This document shows, one piece after another, positions 25,799 to 34,367 of a stretch of DNA of 64,000 bases; position 1 is the stretch's first letter, and each line of letters starts with the position of its first letter. The stretch is taken from positions 62,001 to 126,000 of the forward strand of contig NZ_JADDXU010000020.1 in the NCBI RefSeq assembly GCF_015163075.1, written 5' to 3'. The position numbers were made by a program, and so were the translations under genes. The notes below the pieces were generated by a model. It made no database searches. It was not told the DNA's origin and saw only the letters and a list, made by a program, of their open reading frames with translations. The DNA comes from Streptomyces justiciae (GTDB lineage Bacteria; Actinomycetota; Actinomycetes; Streptomycetales; Streptomycetaceae).

Positions 25799-25828
25799 AT
25801 TATGCATCGCGATGCATGGTCATGCAAA
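25799..25828 (-). promoter_or_regulatory. argG promoter overlapped by ARG-box-like operator
   Basis: Read on the minus strand, TTGCAT (-35, 25822-25827), a 17-bp spacer and CATAAT (-10, 25799-25804) end 6 bp before the argG ATG. The same DNA holds three TGCAT half-sites about one helical turn apart, including the perfect 16-bp palindrome ATGCATCGCGATGCAT (25802-25817). Streptomyces ArgR operators, as I recall, are built from TGCAT half-sites. Arginine-dependent repression by ArgR is therefore likely (inference). Confidence 0.7.
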
Positions 25829-25882
25829 CCCCGTGCTGGAGTGGTCCCCGTCACGTCCCCGTCACGTCCCCGTCCTGCCCCC

Positions 25883-26479
25883 TCACTCTCCCGCGACCGA
25901 CCTCCAGATACGTTCCGGCAAGATCCGCATCGCCTCGTCCAGATCCACGTCGTCGATCCCGGACAGCCAGCGCCTCGCCACCCCGATCACCGGCCCCATC
26001 ACCAGCGACTCGATCAGCCCGAGCGGCAGCGCGGCCAGCTCCCCCGACGTCACCCGCGGCTCGATCCACAGCGCGAACGGTGAAAGCCGCGCCTCCTGGG
26101 CGTCCCGAAGCTCCTTGCCGTGCGCCATCCCCCGCCGGTCGGCGAGCGGGGAGTGCAGCAGCAGGGCCGCGTCGTGGTGTTCGCGGACGAAGGCGAGATA
26201 CGTCCGCACGAGCGCCCGGATGCCCGAGCGGGCGGTACGGGTCTGCTGCAACGCCGTGGCCAGCTCGCCCAGCAGCCGGCCCAGCCAGCGGTGCATCAAC
26301 GCGTCCGTCAGTCCGTTGATGCTGCCGAAGTGGTGGTAGAGGCTGCCGAGGCTGACGCCGCTCGCCTTGGTGATCGCGGTGACGGTCAGGCCCTGCTCGC
26401 CCGACTCCGCGTACACCCGCAGCGCGGCGTCCAGGAGCAGCTCGACCGTGGCCTCGCCGCGTTGTTGCTTGGGGCTCAT
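25883..26479 (-). CDS. TetR-family transcriptional regulator
   Basis: A 198-residue TetR repressor. The N-terminal HTH is ATVELLLDAALRVYAESGEQ, then LTVTAITKASGVSLGSLYHHF (about 31-51). The ligand domain (about 60-198) is divergent, and the inducer cannot be predicted. The start is ATG 26479; no RBS better than a purine patch is seen. Upstream lies an A/T-rich stretch with several inverted TTTCT/AGAAA-type repeats, probably its own operator. It is divergent from the acidic-linker membrane protein gene. Confidence 0.9.
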   Translation of the reverse strand: MSPKQQRGEATVELLLDAALRVYAESGEQGLTVTAITKASGVSLGSLYHHFGSINGLTDALMHRWLGRLLGELATALQQTRTARSGIRALVRTYLAFVREHHDAALLLHSPLADRRGMAHGKELRDAQEARLSPFALWIEPRVTSGELAALPLGLIESLVMGPVIGVARRWLSGIDDVDLDEAMRILPERIWRSVAGE

Positions 26480-26490
26480 CGCGGCCAGAG

Positions 26491-26525
26491 TAGAACACGC
26501 GCTTTCTGAAGTGAATTTCTAGAAA
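26491..26525. promoter_or_regulatory. A/T-rich operator region between TetR gene and membrane-protein gene
   Basis: TAGAA (26491-26495) and TTCTA (26517-26521) are inverted copies, and TTTCTAGAAA (26516-26525) is a perfect 10-bp palindrome, with a further TTTCT at about 26503. This is unusually A/T-rich for the window and sits where a TetR protein would repress its own and the divergent gene. Confidence 0.4.
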
Positions 26526-26576
26526 AGATCTCCAATTCGCCCGCGCGGGCCCAGGTGTGACCTCCACACTCGTCCT

Positions 26577-27320
26577 GTGTCGCAACAGGAGACCTCCATA
26601 TCGCTGACGCCGCAGCAGGCCGCTGTCGGCGCCGTCGTCACCGTGCCACTGCCCTCCGGCGCCGTCCGGGTCCGCATCCCGCCCGCGCGGGACGGCGACC
26701 TCGTACGGCTGTGGGTCGGGCAGCAGGAGGTGCTGCTGCGCGTCCGGGTCACCCCTGGCGCGGCGGGCGGGACCGGTGCGGGGAAGTGGGTGGCGGTCCT
26801 CGCGGTCGCGGCACTCGTGGTGTTCGTCGCTGTCGTCGCCAACGGGGGAGGCGACGACAGCGCGGACGACGCGTCGCCGTACAGCTCGTACAGCGGGTAC
26901 AGCTCGCCGTCGTACTCGTACTCGGGGACGTACGAGCCGTACACGGATGACCCGTACTCCGAAGACCCCTACACCGAGGACCCGTACTCCGAGGACCCGT
27001 ACGACTACGGCACGGACGACCCGTACGCCGAGGAGACCGAGACCGAGGCGCCCGACCCCTACACCTCCGGTACCTGCCTCAACGGCACGCTCCCCGACTC
27101 CACGACCGCGCAGGAGGTCGACGACGTCGAGGAGGTCGACTGCTCGGCGTCGGACGCGCACTACCAGGTGATCCAGACGATCCCCTTCAGCTCCGACATG
27201 AGCCAGTGCAACGCCAACCCGCGGACGCAGTACGCCTTCTCGTACCGCTACACCCTCAACGGGACGGCCATCAACGAGTACGTCTACTGCCTCGTCGGCC
27301 TGGGGGCATACGCCCGGTGA
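26577..27320 (+). CDS. membrane-anchored protein with acidic Tyr/Pro repeat linker (LppU-like)
   Basis: A 247-residue single-pass protein. The N-terminal 55 residues form a beta-rich cytoplasmic domain (VTVPLPSGAVRVRIPPARDG) resembling a DnaJ C-terminal sheet. A transmembrane helix follows (GKWVAVLAVAALVVFVAVVA, about 69-88). An extracellular linker (about 97-160) is built from DPYSEDPY/DPYTEDPY repeats. The C-terminal domain has four cysteines (GTCLNGTLP, VDCSAS, SQCNANP, YVYCLV) as in Streptomyces LppU/SCO3897-like proteins. I took GTG 26577; it has no RBS. Its stop overlaps the kinase start (GTGA), which implies a functional pair. Confidence 0.8.
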   Translation: MSQQETSISLTPQQAAVGAVVTVPLPSGAVRVRIPPARDGDLVRLWVGQQEVLLRVRVTPGAAGGTGAGKWVAVLAVAALVVFVAVVANGGGDDSADDASPYSSYSGYSSPSYSYSGTYEPYTDDPYSEDPYTEDPYSEDPYDYGTDDPYAEETETEAPDPYTSGTCLNGTLPDSTTAQEVDDVEEVDCSASDAHYQVIQTIPFSSDMSQCNANPRTQYAFSYRYTLNGTAINEYVYCLVGLGAYAR

Positions 27321-29029
27321 GCGAAGAGAACAGCGAAGAGAACATCGAGAACAACGCCATGGTGGAGCCGCTCACCGGCGACGACCCCCGGGCCATCGGG
27401 CCGATCCCGCTCGTCGGGCGGCTCGGCGCCGGTGGCATGGGCCGGGTCTATCTCGGCGTCCACGAGGGCCGGTACGTCGCCGTCAAGCAGGTCCTGCCCT
27501 CGATCGTCGGCGAGGACAAGAAGTTCCTGCGCCGCTTCGGCCAGGAACTGGACAACCTGGCGTCGCTGCCCGCCGGCGCCACCGCCCCGCTCCTCGCGAG
27601 CGACCCCACCGCCCAGCCGCCGTGGTTCGCCACCGCGTACGTCCCCGGCCTCACCCTCGGCGAGGCCCTCGACGCGCACGGCGGCCCCCTGCCCGCCGAC
27701 GCCCTGTGGCTGCTGCTGCGGGAGGCGGTGAAGGGGCTGGCGGCGGTGCATGCGCTGGACATGGTGCACCGGGACCTCAAGCCGTCCAACGTCATGCTGA
27801 CCCTCGACGGCCTCACCCTCATCGACTTCGGCGTGGCCCGCGCCGCCGAGCAGAGCCAGCTCACCAGCACCGGCCTGGTGGTCGGCACCCCCGCCTACAT
27901 GTCGCCCGAACAGGCCTCCGGGGCAAGGAGGTTGACCGGCGCGGTCGACATCTTCGCCCTCGGTTCGGTCGTCGCGTACGCGGCGTGCGGGCGGCCGCCC
28001 TTCGGCGAGGAGTCCGGGCACGGGGTGCTGTACCGGATCGTGCACGAACAGCCCGACCTCACGCCCCTGCGCGACCTGGACCCGGACCTCGCCGAGGTCG
28101 TCGCCCTCTGCCTCGACAAGGACCCCGAGGGCCGGCCGACGGCGGCGGAGCTGCTGCGGCAGTTCGAGGGCGTGCCCGTGCCGTCGGCGTGGCCGGCGTC
28201 CGTCGCCGAGCGGCTGGCCGAGCGGGCGGCGTTCGCCGCGGACGTGCCGGAGCTCGCCCCGCCGCCGGTCCGCACCCCGACCCTGCCCGACGTGAAGCCG
28301 GCGCCGACGGCCTCGGACCGCCGCGGGCGCCGCCGTACGCGGGTGTTCCTCGCCGTCGTCCCGGTGGTGATCGTGGCCGGTGGCACGACCCTGGCCATCC
28401 AGCACCTGCCGTACACGTCCGCACCGGAGAGCGAGGGGCGGGCCACGCCCTCGGTCACTGTCTCGGCCGAGGCCTCCCCGTCCGTGTCCGTGTCGGCGTC
28501 CGCGTCCGAGGCGAGCCCCAAGGGCAGGACATCGCCGTCGCCCAGCAAGTCCAAGGCGTCGGACCGACGGGAGAAGGGCGGCTCGGGAGGCGCTGACAGC
28601 GGGAGCGGTTCCGGCGGTTCCGGCACGGTGGACGACGCCAACGACTCGTCGTCCTCCGGCTCGTCCTCGTCGTCCTCGGGCTCGTCGTCCTCCGGTTCCT
28701 CGTCCTCCGGTTCGACCACCGGCTCCCCGCCGCCGAACCTGACGAGCTACCGGCTCGACTACGTGAACTCCTGCGTCGGAGCCTGTGACATGCCGATCAA
28801 GGTGAGCTGGTCGGCGGTCTCCCGCGCGACCCGCTACGACATCCACTACACCAACAAGGGCAGCAACTTCACCGCCAAGGACGTCGACACCGTCTACTCC
28901 ACCGGCGGCACCAGCTACACCATCAACGGCCCGTACTCGGGCGACGAGGTCTGCATCACGGTGCGCGCGGCCAACAAGTACGGCGCGTCCGCCTGGGCGG
29001 AGACCTGGTGCGACACGGTGGCCTACTAG
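27317..29029 (+). CDS. Hanks-type Ser/Thr protein kinase, membrane-anchored, fibronectin III-like sensor
   Basis: A 570-residue transmembrane kinase. The kinase domain (about 30-290) has the glycine loop GAGGMGRVYLG, ATP-binding K57 in VAVKQV, the catalytic HRDLKPSNV (about 150-158), DFG (about 168) and APE-equivalent MSPEQASG. A juxtamembrane region precedes one transmembrane helix (about 340-360). The outside part is a Ser/Gly/Asp low-complexity stalk and a C-terminal domain (about 475-570) with paired cysteines and fibronectin type III-like repeats (VSWSAVSRATRYDIHY). It is translationally coupled to the preceding membrane protein and overlaps the oxidoreductase gene by 4 bp tail to tail. 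Confidence 0.9.
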   Translation: MSEENSEENIENNAMVEPLTGDDPRAIGPIPLVGRLGAGGMGRVYLGVHEGRYVAVKQVLPSIVGEDKKFLRRFGQELDNLASLPAGATAPLLASDPTAQPPWFATAYVPGLTLGEALDAHGGPLPADALWLLLREAVKGLAAVHALDMVHRDLKPSNVMLTLDGLTLIDFGVARAAEQSQLTSTGLVVGTPAYMSPEQASGARRLTGAVDIFALGSVVAYAACGRPPFGEESGHGVLYRIVHEQPDLTPLRDLDPDLAEVVALCLDKDPEGRPTAAELLRQFEGVPVPSAWPASVAERLAERAAFAADVPELAPPPVRTPTLPDVKPAPTASDRRGRRRTRVFLAVVPVVIVAGGTTLAIQHLPYTSAPESEGRATPSVTVSAEASPSVSVSASASEASPKGRTSPSPSKSKASDRREKGGSGGADSGSGSGGSGTVDDANDSSSSGSSSSSSGSSSSGSSSSGSTTGSPPPNLTSYRLDYVNSCVGACDMPIKVSWSAVSRATRYDIHYTNKGSNFTAKDVDTVYSTGGTSYTINGPYSGDEVCITVRAANKYGASAWAETWCDTVAY

Positions 29030-29997
29030 CCGGCCACCCTCAGCAGCAGCTTCCCCGTGCTCGTCCGCGCCCCCATCAGCCGGTGCGCCTCCGCCGCCTC
29101 CTCCAGGTCGAACTCGGCGGTGACCGGCAGGCTGACCGTCCCGTCGACGACCTTCGTGAACGCCCGCTCGGCCAGCGCCCGGAGCTCGTCCGGGGCGGTC
29201 CGGGCCAGGGTGAGGATGGAGAAGCCGCCGACCGTGACGCCGTACGGGTACAGCTCGGGCTGCCCCACGCTCCACGCCTCCGCCCCGCTCGCGTTACCGA
29301 AGGAGACCAGGCGTCCGAAGACGGCGAGCGAGGCGAGGCCGGCGCGCAGGGTGTCCCCGCCGACCGGGTCCAGGACGAGGTCGACCCCGCGGCCGTCCGT
29401 CGCCGCCCGCACCGGCTTCTCGAAGTCGCCGACGAAGACCTCGTCGTACCCGTACTCCCGCGCGTAGTCGGCCTTCGCGGCGCTCGACACCACGCCGTAC
29501 ACCGTGCCGCCGGCCGCCTTCGCCAACTGCCCGACCACCGTGCCGACACCGCCCGCCGCGCCCTGCACGAGCACGCTCTCGCCGGGCTGGAGCCGGCCCA
29601 CGGAGTGGACCAGGGCGTACGCCGTCGGCAGCACCGTCGGCAAGGTCGCGGCCGTGCGCAGGTCCACGCCGGACGGGACCGGGAAGACGGTCGCCACGTC
29701 CGCCACGGCCACGTCCGCGTAGGCGCCGCCCTCGGTCAGCGCGGTGACCTCCTGGCCGACACTCAGGCCGGTCACCCCCTCGCCCAGCGCCCGGACCCGC
29801 CCGGAAACCTCCAGACCGGGCACGAACGGCAGCCGCGGCACCCGGTACCCCGAGTCCCGCGCCTTGAGGTCGGCGAAGTTGATCCCCGCGTACGCCACGT
29901 CCACGCTCACCTGCCCGGGGCCGGGGTCGGGGACCTCCGCCTCGACGACCTCGAGGACCTCGGGACCGCCGTACTCCTGGAACTCGATCGCGCGCAT
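29026..29997 (-). CDS. NADPH:quinone oxidoreductase (zinc-less MDR superfamily)
   Basis: A 323-residue medium-chain reductase of the quinone-oxidoreductase (QOR/CryZ) group. The N-terminal GroES-like domain begins MRAIEFQEYGGPEVLEV. The Rossmann NADPH site is VQGAAGGVGTVVGQLAK (about 143-160). The catalytic-zinc cysteine and histidine of alcohol dehydrogenases are absent, as expected for QOR. It reduces quinones or enones in the cytoplasm. It is divergent from an ArsR-type regulator with inverted repeats between them, so the pair is probably a regulator and its target. Confidence 0.9.
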   Translation of the reverse strand: MRAIEFQEYGGPEVLEVVEAEVPDPGPGQVSVDVAYAGINFADLKARDSGYRVPRLPFVPGLEVSGRVRALGEGVTGLSVGQEVTALTEGGAYADVAVADVATVFPVPSGVDLRTAATLPTVLPTAYALVHSVGRLQPGESVLVQGAAGGVGTVVGQLAKAAGGTVYGVVSSAAKADYAREYGYDEVFVGDFEKPVRAATDGRGVDLVLDPVGGDTLRAGLASLAVFGRLVSFGNASGAEAWSVGQPELYPYGVTVGGFSILTLARTAPDELRALAERAFTKVVDGTVSLPVTAEFDLEEAAEAHRLMGARTSTGKLLLRVAG

Positions 29998-30027
29998 GCC
30001 ACACACCCCGTTCTGGGCCGCTCAAAC

Positions 30028-30079
30028 TGTTCAATGAGAAGCGAACACTCGAGACTGTATGGTTTTCATCGAACACTCG
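30028..30079. promoter_or_regulatory. operator-like repeats between quinone reductase and ArsR genes
   Basis: TGTTC (30028-30032), 10 bases, GAACA (30043-30047) form an inverted repeat. CGAACACTCG is repeated directly at 30042-30051 and 30070-30079, 28 bp apart. Position in the divergent promoter region suggests binding by the adjacent ArsR-type regulator. Confidence 0.5.
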
Positions 30080-30113
30080 CAAGCGTCAGCGTCATCGTCA
30101 TCGGGAGGACAGC

Positions 30114-30440
30114 ATGGCCACCGGTACCAGTCATCGGGCCGCCCCCGAGCACACCCACCCCGACGACGTCCCGGTGCTGACCGCGCTCGCCGCCCTCGCC
30201 GACCCCGTACGGGCCCAGTTGGTGCGGGAGCTGGCCGGCTCCGAGGACTGGTCGCGCAGTTGCGGCACCTTCGACGTCCCCGTGGGCAAGGCGGCCAAGA
30301 GCCATCACTTCGCGGTGTTGCGCGCCGCCGGGTTGGTGGAGCAGCGCGACGAGGGGCCCAGGCGGGTCAACCGGCTGCGGCGCGAGGAGTTCGACGCCCG
30401 GTTCCCGGGGCTGCTGGAGCTGGTGCTGCGGGGCGACTGA
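30114..30440 (+). CDS. ArsR-type winged-helix regulator
   Basis: A 108-residue winged-helix protein. The core is LAALADPVRAQLVRELAGSE (about 25-44), then VGKAAKSHHFAVLRAAGLVE (recognition helix, about 57-76), and a wing EQRDEGPRRVNRLRREEF. There is no metal-binding cysteine pair; the single Cys is in SCGTF, so it may sense oxidants or quinones rather than metals (inference). The start is ATG with GGGAGG 7 bp upstream. It is divergent from the quinone oxidoreductase gene, its likely target. Confidence 0.88.
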   Translation: MATGTSHRAAPEHTHPDDVPVLTALAALADPVRAQLVRELAGSEDWSRSCGTFDVPVGKAAKSHHFAVLRAAGLVEQRDEGPRRVNRLRREEFDARFPGLLELVLRGD

Positions 30441-30477
30441 GGGTGAACCTCCCGGCCCACTCCCGCGTCACAGTCGT

Positions 30478-31086
30478 ATGAGGAACCGCAGCTGGATTCT
30501 GGCGGCCGTGGCCACCGCCGGTGTGGTGGTGGGGGCGGCCCTGTACGTCGACGCGTCGGAGACCGGGCACGCGGACATCGACGTCGCGGCGACCGTCTCG
30601 CCCTCGCCGCCCGCCGAGGACTGGTGCGTCGGCACCCGGACGAGCCCACCGGACGGCGACGCCCCCGACGACAGCCCCCTCAACCGCACCCTCGCCCGCA
30701 TCGACAAGCTCGCCGCGGGCAGGTACGCCGACGTCTACACCGGCATGGGCGTCGACGAGGACGCGGGCGCCGCCGACGTCTGGCGCATCCCCTCCGACGA
30801 CTTCGACACTGCCGTCTGCGACGCCGCCGAGAAGGGCGTGAAGCTGCGGCTGCACCCCGCCGACGTCGACCGCAGGACCCTCGACGCCCTCGCCGAGCGG
30901 ATCAGCGAGGACATGACCCGCTGGGACGCCACCTTCCAGATGCGTGAAGTCGGGGTCGACGAGCGGGGGTTCGTGCATGTCGGCGTCGACGACCCGAAGA
31001 AGGCCGAACCCCTCATCGAGAAGGAGTTCGGCCCCCGGAACATCAAGGTGGAGTACGTCGATCAGGCCTACGCGGCCGAGGACTGA
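30478..31086 (+). CDS. secreted or membrane-anchored hypothetical protein
   Basis: No named family recognised. The 202-residue product has an N-terminal basic stretch and hydrophobic helix (SWILAAVATAGVVVGAALYV, about 5-24), so it is exported or anchored. A Pro/Ser linker and a mixed alpha/beta domain with two cysteines (DWCVGT, TAVCDAA) follow. It lies 37 bp downstream of the ArsR gene on the same strand and ends in a 19-bp tail overlap with the cytosine-permease-like gene. No RBS is evident before ATG 30478. Confidence 0.72.
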   Translation: MRNRSWILAAVATAGVVVGAALYVDASETGHADIDVAATVSPSPPAEDWCVGTRTSPPDGDAPDDSPLNRTLARIDKLAAGRYADVYTGMGVDEDAGAADVWRIPSDDFDTAVCDAAEKGVKLRLHPADVDRRTLDALAERISEDMTRWDATFQMREVGVDERGFVHVGVDDPKKAEPLIEKEFGPRNIKVEYVDQAYAAED

Positions 31087-32465
31087 GGCGCCTTCGCCCT
31101 CCGGAGCACCGCGTACAGCCCCGCGCTCACCACGAACCCGACCAGGCAGGTGATGTCCCCGAAGGACGGCCACCTCTCCGGCACCCATCCCACGTACTTC
31201 TCCTGGTTGGAGAAGAGCGGCACGGACACCGCGATGCCGATCAACAGGGCCGTGACACCGGGCCAGTTGGAGAAGCCCCGGTCGGTCAGCCGCCCCGCCA
31301 GTTCGTCCACCGGCGTCCGCGACCGCGCCCACCGCTCCACCAGCACCACGCCCAGCCACGGCCCCACCCAGTACGCGATCACCAGCAGGAACGCCTCGTA
31401 CGCGTGCCCGGCGTCCGCGAGCGACGCCCACGCCGCGCCCGTACCGGCGAGCCCGCACAGCACCACGATCGCGCTCCGCCCCAGCCATGCGGGCAGCTTC
31501 AGGCCGAGCGAGGTGATCGACATGGCGGAGGAGTAGACGTTGAGCGCGTTCGCCGACACCGCGCCCAGGATGATGGCCAGCAGGACCAAGTTGCTCAGCC
31601 AGCCCGGCAGATGGCCCGTGAACGCCGCCGTCGGGGTCGCGCCGTCCGGCGCCACGATCGTCGCCGACGCCGCGCCGATGACCGAGACGACCGCGATGGA
31701 CACGAACAGGCCCACCGCCGGGTAGACGACCGTCTGCAACCTGCTTGCCGTACGCGGGAGATAGCGCGAGTAGTCCGACGCACCGGGGTTCCAGCCCGCC
31801 GCGTACCCCCAGGCCGTGCTGAACGCCAGCAGGAAGCCGCCGATGCCGCCACCCGCCCCCGCGCTCAGGTCACCGGCCTCCTTGAAGGTCCACACCCCGG
31901 CCAGCAGGAAGATCACCGCGAGCGCCGGGAACGCGTACTTCTCGAAGGCGTGCACGAAGTTGTGGCCGATGAAGCCGATCACGATCTCGGCGGCGACCAC
32001 GATCAACAGGGACGGCAGCGGACGCAGGTCCGTCAGCGTGTTCAGCGCGAAAGCGGCGCTCACACTGTTCACCGCGAACCAACCGACGCCCGCGACAAGG
32101 GCGTTCACACCGGAAGGCAGCAGGTTCCCGCGGTACCCGAACGCGAACCGGCCGATCGCCATCTGCGGGACGCCGAAGCGGGGACCGTCCAGCGACAGCA
32201 CCCCCTGCGTCAGCGAACCCAGGGCCGTCCCCAGCAGCAGCGCCGCCGTGGCCTCCCAGAAGCTCAGCCCGAAGAACAGCACCGAGATCACGCCGATGTA
32301 GACCGTCGCGAACTCGATGTTCGGGGACGCCCACGTCCACAGCAGTTGCAGGGGGCTACCGTGGCGCTCGGCGTCGGGGATCGGCTCCGAGCCGGCCGTC
32401 TCGACGGCGATGACCTTGTCGCCGTACTCGGGGGCGGCCGTGCCGGCCGTGGTGGCAGTCGTCAT
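31068..32465 (-). CDS. NCS1-family nucleobase permease (cytosine/allantoin type)
   Basis: A 465-residue, 12-helix transporter of the nucleobase:cation symporter-1 family. Conserved features are LLWTWASPNIEFATVYIGV at helix 1 (substrate and Na+ site region), GRFAFGYRGNLLPSGVNAL, and AWGYAAGWNPGASDYSRYLP in helix 6, the NCS1 signature around the substrate. Cytosine or a related base is likely. It is not adjacent to the deaminase gene (9 kb away) but could supply it. There is no obvious RBS at ATG 32465. The region to the divergent EamA gene is 169 bp. Confidence 0.88.
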   Translation of the reverse strand: MTTATTAGTAAPEYGDKVIAVETAGSEPIPDAERHGSPLQLLWTWASPNIEFATVYIGVISVLFFGLSFWEATAALLLGTALGSLTQGVLSLDGPRFGVPQMAIGRFAFGYRGNLLPSGVNALVAGVGWFAVNSVSAAFALNTLTDLRPLPSLLIVVAAEIVIGFIGHNFVHAFEKYAFPALAVIFLLAGVWTFKEAGDLSAGAGGGIGGFLLAFSTAWGYAAGWNPGASDYSRYLPRTASRLQTVVYPAVGLFVSIAVVSVIGAASATIVAPDGATPTAAFTGHLPGWLSNLVLLAIILGAVSANALNVYSSAMSITSLGLKLPAWLGRSAIVVLCGLAGTGAAWASLADAGHAYEAFLLVIAYWVGPWLGVVLVERWARSRTPVDELAGRLTDRGFSNWPGVTALLIGIAVSVPLFSNQEKYVGWVPERWPSFGDITCLVGFVVSAGLYAVLRRAKAPQSSAA

Positions 32466-32634
32466 GCGAGGTAAGTGTCCGGTCCCGGCGGCCCGCCCGA
32501 CAGGGGCGCATTGTCCGCTTCGGAAGCCTCACCGGCGTACAACCTGCACGCATCGAAGACGCCGATGGGGTCATCGGCAGAACCCCCCACTGGCGCGTGG
32601 ACCTGCACCGATGCCCGCTCCTACCGTCAGGGGC

Positions 32635-33585
32635 ATGACCTCCGACAGCAAGGGCATCGCCCAGCTCACGACCGCCATGATCCTCTCCGGCACCCTCGGC
32701 GTCTTCGTCGTCGAGTCGGGCGCCTCCCCCTTCGACGTGGTCTTCTTCCGCGTGGTCTTCGGCGCCCTCGCGCTCGGAGGCTACGTGCTGGCCCGCGGCT
32801 GGCTCCGTGACCACGGCTTCACCCCGCGCACCCTCGGACTCGCCGTCCTGGGCGGCGTGTTCATCGTCTTCAACTGGGTGTTCCTCTTCGAGTCGTACGA
32901 GAACACCTCGATCTCCGTGGCGACGGTCGTCTACCACACCCAGCCGTTCTACGTCGTGCTGCTGGGCGCCCTCCTCTTCCGCGAACGCCTGACGGCCGCG
33001 AAGGCGGGCTGGATCGGCCTGGCCTTCGCGGGCCTGATCCTCGTCTCGGGCGTCACGCCAGGCGACTTCACCAGCGGCGGCACGTATCTCCTCGGCGTCG
33101 GCCAGGCGCTCCTCGCCGCCCTCCTTTACGGCCTGTCGACTCTGGTGACCAAGCGCATCACTGGAGTACGACCCCATCTCATCGCTCTGGTCCAAGTCCT
33201 CGTCGGCATCCCGCTGTTGCTGCCCTTCGCCGACTTCGGCGCGATGAGCGGCACGAGCGCGAGCGACTGGGGCTGGCTGGTCGGGCTCGGCTTCATCCAC
33301 ACCGGGCTGATGTACGTCCTGATGTACGCCGCCTACGCCCAGCTGCCACTGTCGAAGATCGCCGTTCTGGCCTTCGTCTACCCGGCCGTCGCGATGGGCA
33401 TGGACTGGGCGGTGTACGGCCACCACATCGGCCTCGTCCAGGCGCTGGGCGTCCCGCTGATCGTGCTGGCGAGCCTCAAGGTCACCCTTGCTCGGACACC
33501 AGTTTCCGTGCCTGCTCCGCGAACAGCCGCACATGCGCCGGCAGCCGCTTCCCGGACCGCCACGCGAGCTGCGTCCGGAGCGTGA
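32635..33585 (+). CDS. EamA-family (DMT superfamily) transporter
   Basis: A 316-residue DMT permease with ten helices formed by two EamA repeats (about 5-135 and 145-280). Helix starts include LTTAMILSGTLGVFVVESGA and the linker GLSTLVTKRITG. The substrate is unknown; exporters of amino acids or metabolites are common. The last roughly 35 residues (Pro/Ala/Arg/Thr-rich) are encoded in a 104-bp tail overlap with the LysR gene on the other strand and look like read-on beyond the domain. ATG 32635 lies 7 bp after TACCGT with TGGACC 18 bp further upstream and has no RBS, a leaderless promoter pattern. Confidence 0.86.
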   Translation: MTSDSKGIAQLTTAMILSGTLGVFVVESGASPFDVVFFRVVFGALALGGYVLARGWLRDHGFTPRTLGLAVLGGVFIVFNWVFLFESYENTSISVATVVYHTQPFYVVLLGALLFRERLTAAKAGWIGLAFAGLILVSGVTPGDFTSGGTYLLGVGQALLAALLYGLSTLVTKRITGVRPHLIALVQVLVGIPLLLPFADFGAMSGTSASDWGWLVGLGFIHTGLMYVLMYAAYAQLPLSKIAVLAFVYPAVAMGMDWAVYGHHIGLVQALGVPLIVLASLKVTLARTPVSVPAPRTAAHAPAAASRTATRAASGA

Positions 33586-34366
33586 ACGGCGGCTCCCAGT
33601 CCAGTCGTGCGAGAGAGCCCTCCGCGAGTTCGGCGGCGACCGTGATCTCCGGCAGCAGCGCGATGCCGAGACCGGCCGCCGCCGCGCGTTTCGTGGCCTC
33701 GATGGTGCCGAACTCCATGAAGTCGACCGGTCCACCGAGGGAGTTGAGCTCCTGCTCGAACAAGTCCCGGTAGGCGCAGCCCGGTTCGGTGGCCAGGAGG
33801 GGCTGGTGCAGGAGATCGGCGGTCGCCAACTCCCGTCCCTTGAGCGCGTGTTCCGGCGCCGCCACCAGCGCCAGCGGTTCCACCGCCAGCACCTCGCTCT
33901 CCAGGCCCGGATGCGCGGTCTCCGCCTCCATCAGGAAGCCCACGTCGTACGTGCCCTGCCGCAGCGCCTGCCGGGTCTCGTCACCGAGAGTCGTGCGCAG
34001 CGACAGCCGTATCTTCGGATAGCGGTGGTGGAAGAGTTCGAGGAGCGGCGGCAGCCGGTACGAGGTCAGCGACTCCATGGTGCCGACGGCGAGCGTGCCG
34101 GAGGGATCCTCGGCGTCGGTCACGGCCGCCCGCGCCTCCTCGCTCAGCTCGATGATCTGGCGGGCGTACGGCAGCAGCCGCTCCCCGGCCTCCGTGAGCC
34201 GGATGCGGCTGCCGAGCCGGTCGAACAACTCCACGCCGAGCGAGTCCTCCAGGGCGCGGATCTGGCTGGTGACGCTGGACTGGGCGTAGTTCAGCTCGGC
34301 CGCCGCCCGGGTGAAGCTGAGCACCCCGGCGACCTTCTCGAAGGTGACCAGCAGCCGCAGCTCCAC
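33482..34366 (-). CDS. LysR-family transcriptional regulator
   Basis: A 294-residue LTTR. The winged HTH is FTRAAAELNYAQSSVTSQIR (about 18-37) with the linker helix through about 85. The effector domain (about 90-290) begins SGTLAVGTMESLTSYRLPPLL, and the cofactor loop includes EFGTIEATKRAAAAGLGIAL. The start is GTG 34366, 1 bp from the PLDc_N gene stop, so they are cotranscribed. It overlaps the EamA gene tail to tail by 104 bp. LTTR/EamA neighbours are often regulator and exporter, but here they converge. Confidence 0.9.
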   Translation of the reverse strand: MELRLLVTFEKVAGVLSFTRAAAELNYAQSSVTSQIRALEDSLGVELFDRLGSRIRLTEAGERLLPYARQIIELSEEARAAVTDAEDPSGTLAVGTMESLTSYRLPPLLELFHHRYPKIRLSLRTTLGDETRQALRQGTYDVGFLMEAETAHPGLESEVLAVEPLALVAAPEHALKGRELATADLLHQPLLATEPGCAYRDLFEQELNSLGGPVDFMEFGTIEATKRAAAAGLGIALLPEITVAAELAEGSLARLDWEPPFTLRTQLAWRSGKRLPAHVRLFAEQARKLVSEQG

Positions 34367-34367
34367 G

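Noticed and set aside
25793..25807. Alternative upstream argG start MHNLP
   Set aside because: It would place the start codon inside the -10/ARG-box region, and family N-termini begin at MSKVLTSLPVG.
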